A DNA stretch of 37,296 bases, from assembly GCF_001639745.1 (NCBI RefSeq), contig NZ_LTAX01000028.1, positions 1 to 37,296 on the forward strand. The letters are read 5' to 3'. This DNA is from Marinomonas gallaica. GTDB lineage: Bacteria > Pseudomonadota > Gammaproteobacteria > Pseudomonadales > Marinomonadaceae. Below the pieces are notes generated by a model, which did not search any database, was not told the DNA's origin, and saw nothing but the letters and a program-made list of their open reading frames with translations. The position numbers were made by a program, and so were the translations under genes. Shown in pieces: positions 35,109-37,296 of this stretch (positions are counted from its first letter, which is position 1; every line of letters begins with the position of its first letter).

Positions 35109-36743
35109 TTACTTTAAATGACCGGCATTATGCAGAGCGCGATCGTCTTTAGCTGGAGGCGTCCATTGATACATCCATGTTTCAGACAGTCTTTGACCAT
35201 TCGCTTCCAAATATACTTTGATATTAATCGGCTCTTGCGAGTCGTCTAAAGGAACTAAATCGAACATGGCACGGTAACCACCAATGTGCGCTTGAGGGCG
35301 GGCAGAGGTAATCTCAACACGCCCACGTGAGGCTTCGATCACAGGCTTCACTTCAGCCGTCTTACCTAGCATATCGAAAATATCACCTTCGAAGTCGATC
35401 GCAAAACGCTTGCTATAGTATTCACGCTTCTTACCCACTACGCCACCGATGCCAGTATAAGTGCTCTGCACCGTAGCTTTACCAGATTCAAACGGTGCTT
35501 GACTGCCCCAATACATGTTATAGCTGAATAAAAACTCTTGCCCTGGCTTGATGTCTTGAGCAGGGTTCCAAAATGCAACAATGTTATCGAATGTTTCATC
35601 CAGCGTTGGAATCTCGACTAATTGCACCGAGCCCTTGCCCCAATCGCCAATCGGCTCAATCCAGAGACTAGGACGCTTTTCATAAAACACACCATCGTCT
35701 AAATAGTGATCAAAGTTGCGATCGCGTTGCATCAAGCCAAATCCTTGAGGATTGTTGTCCATATAGGCATTGAAGCGCAGCTGTTCAGGGTTACCTAATG
35801 GCCGCCAAATCCAATCGCCATTGCCGGTCAATAACTCTAAACCATCAGAGTCGTGAATCTCAGGACGCCAGTCATAGTTTGTACGACGGTCATTTTCACC
35901 AATCATGTACATGCTGGTCAGTGGCGCTACCCCTAAACGCTCAATTTTTTTGCGTGGGTACAACGCTGAGTCAACACGCATGGTCAACGGCTCTCCAGCC
36001 TTCATATCAAAGCGATATGCACCTGTAATACTCTCAGAATCCATCAACGCGTAAATCGTTATCGTGTCTGAGCCCGGCTGCGGTTTTTCAAACCAAAAAT
36101 GCGTAAAGACAGGAAACTCCTCAGGCTTATCCATCGCCGTGTTCACCGCTAGACCACGTGCTGACAAACCATACTGCATTTCAGCTCCGACAGCACGGAA
36201 GTAGCTCGCCCCTAAAAATGCAACGATATCACGCTCCCAGTCTGTGCCGTACTGCATGCGAAAACCTGCAAAACCTAAGTCTTTTGGTAAGCGATCGCCA
36301 TTAACGGGGGTTTTACCGTAGTCAAACATGTCTGCATCGTATTCCACCGGATGCGACTTACCGTCCTCAATGACGTTTATTTGAACCGGGGATACAAACC
36401 CTTGCCCTAAGTGGAAAAAACCCGCGCGAAAATCCGTGTCTTCTTGCTGCCATAGACTTTCATCGCGTTTGAAGTGCAATTGCTGATATTCATCCCAGTC
36501 GAGACTAGACAGAACTTCCGGCACCTCACCTTTATGACTCTTATAAGCCTTCTCAGAAAGATTCTTGGCATACCCTTTAAGCCATGCGTAATCAAACTCA
36601 CTCCCTTCCTCAGGGTTCACTGATGGCGTTACAGCACATGCTGTCACACTTGCCAATGCACTCACAGCCAACAGCGCTTGCATAGCGCTTTTCTTTAGCT
36701 GTCCCAGAAACATCCTTTGCTTAAGACTTTGATAAGATGACAA
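35109..36743 (-). CDS. opgG: Periplasmic glucan biosynthesis protein (OpgG/MdoG family)
   Basis: OpgG-family proteins modify osmoregulated periplasmic glucans. Conserved segments include DLGFAGFRMQYG, FLGASYFRAVG, YGLSARGLAVNTA, GVAPLTSMYM, NGDWIWRPLGNP and WGKGSVQLVEIPT. The 544-residue length uses a TTG start with AAGGG seven bases upstream; an ATG ten codons later has no room for a ribosome-binding site. The leader ends ASVTACAVTP, readable as a lipobox (VTAC) or a signal peptidase I site (ACA). No twin-arginine motif is present, unlike OpgD. No opgH glucosyltransferase gene follows. Confidence 0.9.
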   Translation of the reverse strand: MSSYQSLKQRMFLGQLKKSAMQALLAVSALASVTACAVTPSVNPEEGSEFDYAWLKGYAKNLSEKAYKSHKGEVPEVLSSLDWDEYQQLHFKRDESLWQQEDTDFRAGFFHLGQGFVSPVQINVIEDGKSHPVEYDADMFDYGKTPVNGDRLPKDLGFAGFRMQYGTDWERDIVAFLGASYFRAVGAEMQYGLSARGLAVNTAMDKPEEFPVFTHFWFEKPQPGSDTITIYALMDSESITGAYRFDMKAGEPLTMRVDSALYPRKKIERLGVAPLTSMYMIGENDRRTNYDWRPEIHDSDGLELLTGNGDWIWRPLGNPEQLRFNAYMDNNPQGFGLMQRDRNFDHYLDDGVFYEKRPSLWIEPIGDWGKGSVQLVEIPTLDETFDNIVAFWNPAQDIKPGQEFLFSYNMYWGSQAPFESGKATVQSTYTGIGGVVGKKREYYSKRFAIDFEGDIFDMLGKTAEVKPVIEASRGRVEITSARPQAHIGGYRAMFDLVPLDDSQEPINIKVYLEANGQRLSETWMYQWTPPAKDDRALHNAGHLK

Positions 36744-37014
36744 AACGATACCCTTTGAATTCCCATGAAGTAATGAGTACTAATGCTACGAAAAGACGTT
36801 TTAGACATATACCTGACTTTAGGTAAAGAAAGTTGAATTAGTCAGCACTAAATTCATAAGAGAAGCAAATGGATATTCGGCCTTTCTGACCGATACCATA
36901 AAACGCAGTCTCTTGATGTCACGCGTCGAAGCATGAGACAGGCGCAAGCGGGACATAAAAGAGGATGCGCAATCTAGCTGCGTTGATGCCTGAGGTGCGG
37001 AAAACCGCAGACAC
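36744..37014. other. Gene-free interval between rRNA terminator and opgG
   Basis: This 271-base stretch lies between the rRNA terminator and opgG. I find no convincing gene or RNA. A small perfect hairpin TGCGG-AAAA-CCGCA is at 36996-37009. The opgG promoter should be here, but no -35/-10 pair stands out; TTTACC and TAAAAC 18 bases apart near 36800-36830 is a weak candidate. Confidence 0.5.
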
Positions 37015-37047
37015 AAAAAAGCCCTGACAGCATCGCTATCAGGGCTT
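37015..37047 (-). terminator. Terminator of the rRNA operon
   Basis: On the minus strand a 13-pair stem (one G-U; 37019-37031 with 37035-37047) with a three-base loop is followed by TTTTTTGTGTCT. It begins 11 bases after the 5S gene. The same tail follows the terminator after rplQ. Confidence 0.93.
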
Positions 37048-37057
37048 CCTTTGTATG

Positions 37058-37176
37058 ATGCTTGACGACGACCTACTCTCACATGGGATCTCCCACACTA
37101 CCATCGGCGATGGCGCCTTTCACTTCTGAGTTCGGGATGGGATCAGGTGGTTCAACGCCTCTATGATCGTCAAGCA
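37058..37176 (-). rRNA. rrf: 5S ribosomal RNA
   Basis: The minus-strand transcript of about 119 bases begins TGCTTGACGATCATAG and ends TCGTCGTCAAGCAT, and the ends pair. Internal landmarks are CCCGAACTCAGAAGTGAA (loop B/C region) and GATGGTAGTGTGGG. End positions may shift by one or two bases. It is the last gene of an rRNA operon continuing to the right of the window. Confidence 0.97.
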
Positions 37177-37296
37177 AACGGGTTTGCGATCGTTTTGGGG
37201 GGCTTCTGTTTGCCTTAGCCAAAACACGCAAGTTCGTGAACTTGAGTCTTTAACAATAAAACTTTTGAAATAGTGATAACCAAGTATCAAACCAGT
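37177..37296 (-). other. 23S-5S spacer (partial)
   Basis: This is the sequence upstream of 5S in the rRNA transcript. It contains a CAAGTTC/GAACTTG inverted repeat near 37231-37246. I see no tRNA gene and no recognisable 23S 3' end before the window stops. Confidence 0.6.

Noticed and set aside
36819..37082. 87-codon minus-strand frame next to 5S
   Set aside because: It starts inside 5S rRNA and reads through the rRNA terminator, so it is not a credible gene.

Overview
The window is the core ribosomal-protein and RNA-polymerase locus of a marine-type gammaproteobacterium. Base composition is moderate. The order tRNA-Tyr/Gly/Thr/Trp, secE, nusG, rplKAJL, rpoBC, rpsL, rpsG, fusA, tuf, S10, spc, alpha is of the Pseudomonas/Oceanospirillales kind, with rpoC joined directly to the str operon. 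EF-Tu, the birA-coaX-SPOR block and protein similarity recalled from memory suggest something near Marinomonas. This is inference, not a database result.

Nearly everything reads right to left on the minus strand. From the right end: 37058-37296 holds a 5S rRNA gene and part of the 23S-5S spacer of an rRNA operon, with its terminator at 37015-37047. Next comes a solitary opgG-type glucan gene (35109-36743), a small plus-strand GNAT gene (34636-35067), and a four-gene unit: exported alpha/beta hydrolase, birA, coaX and a SPOR-domain protein (34556-30947). Four tRNA genes (Tyr, Gly, Thr, Trp) follow at 30871-30429. The tufB gene that often sits between tRNA-Thr and tRNA-Trp is absent; a sigma70-like promoter occupies the 118-base gap instead.

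From 30388 to 188 there are 38 translation and transcription genes, including rpmJ (37 aa). They encode the Sec translocon subunits SecE and SecY, NusG, the core RNA polymerase subunits alpha, beta and beta-prime, EF-G, EF-Tu and 31 ribosomal proteins. Readable sigma70-like promoters lie before tRNA-Tyr, tRNA-Trp, rpsL (weaker), rpsJ and rpsM. Terminators or attenuators follow rplL, rpoC, tuf and rplQ. At the far left the array ends in a dense inverted-repeat terminator region facing a possible plus-strand gene end.

The genes themselves are intact and ordinary. I see no mobile element, CRISPR array, phage gene or defence system. The interest lies in intergenic RNA and DNA structure. The strongest item is a 98-base, roughly 41-pair hairpin between rpsN and rpsH that could switch the rpsH ribosome-binding site. 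Others are a structured 127-base spacer between rpsJ and rplC with a perfect 10-base tandem repeat, a perfect 9-base inverted repeat centred on the S10 promoter -35 box, and a 12-base tail shared by three terminators.
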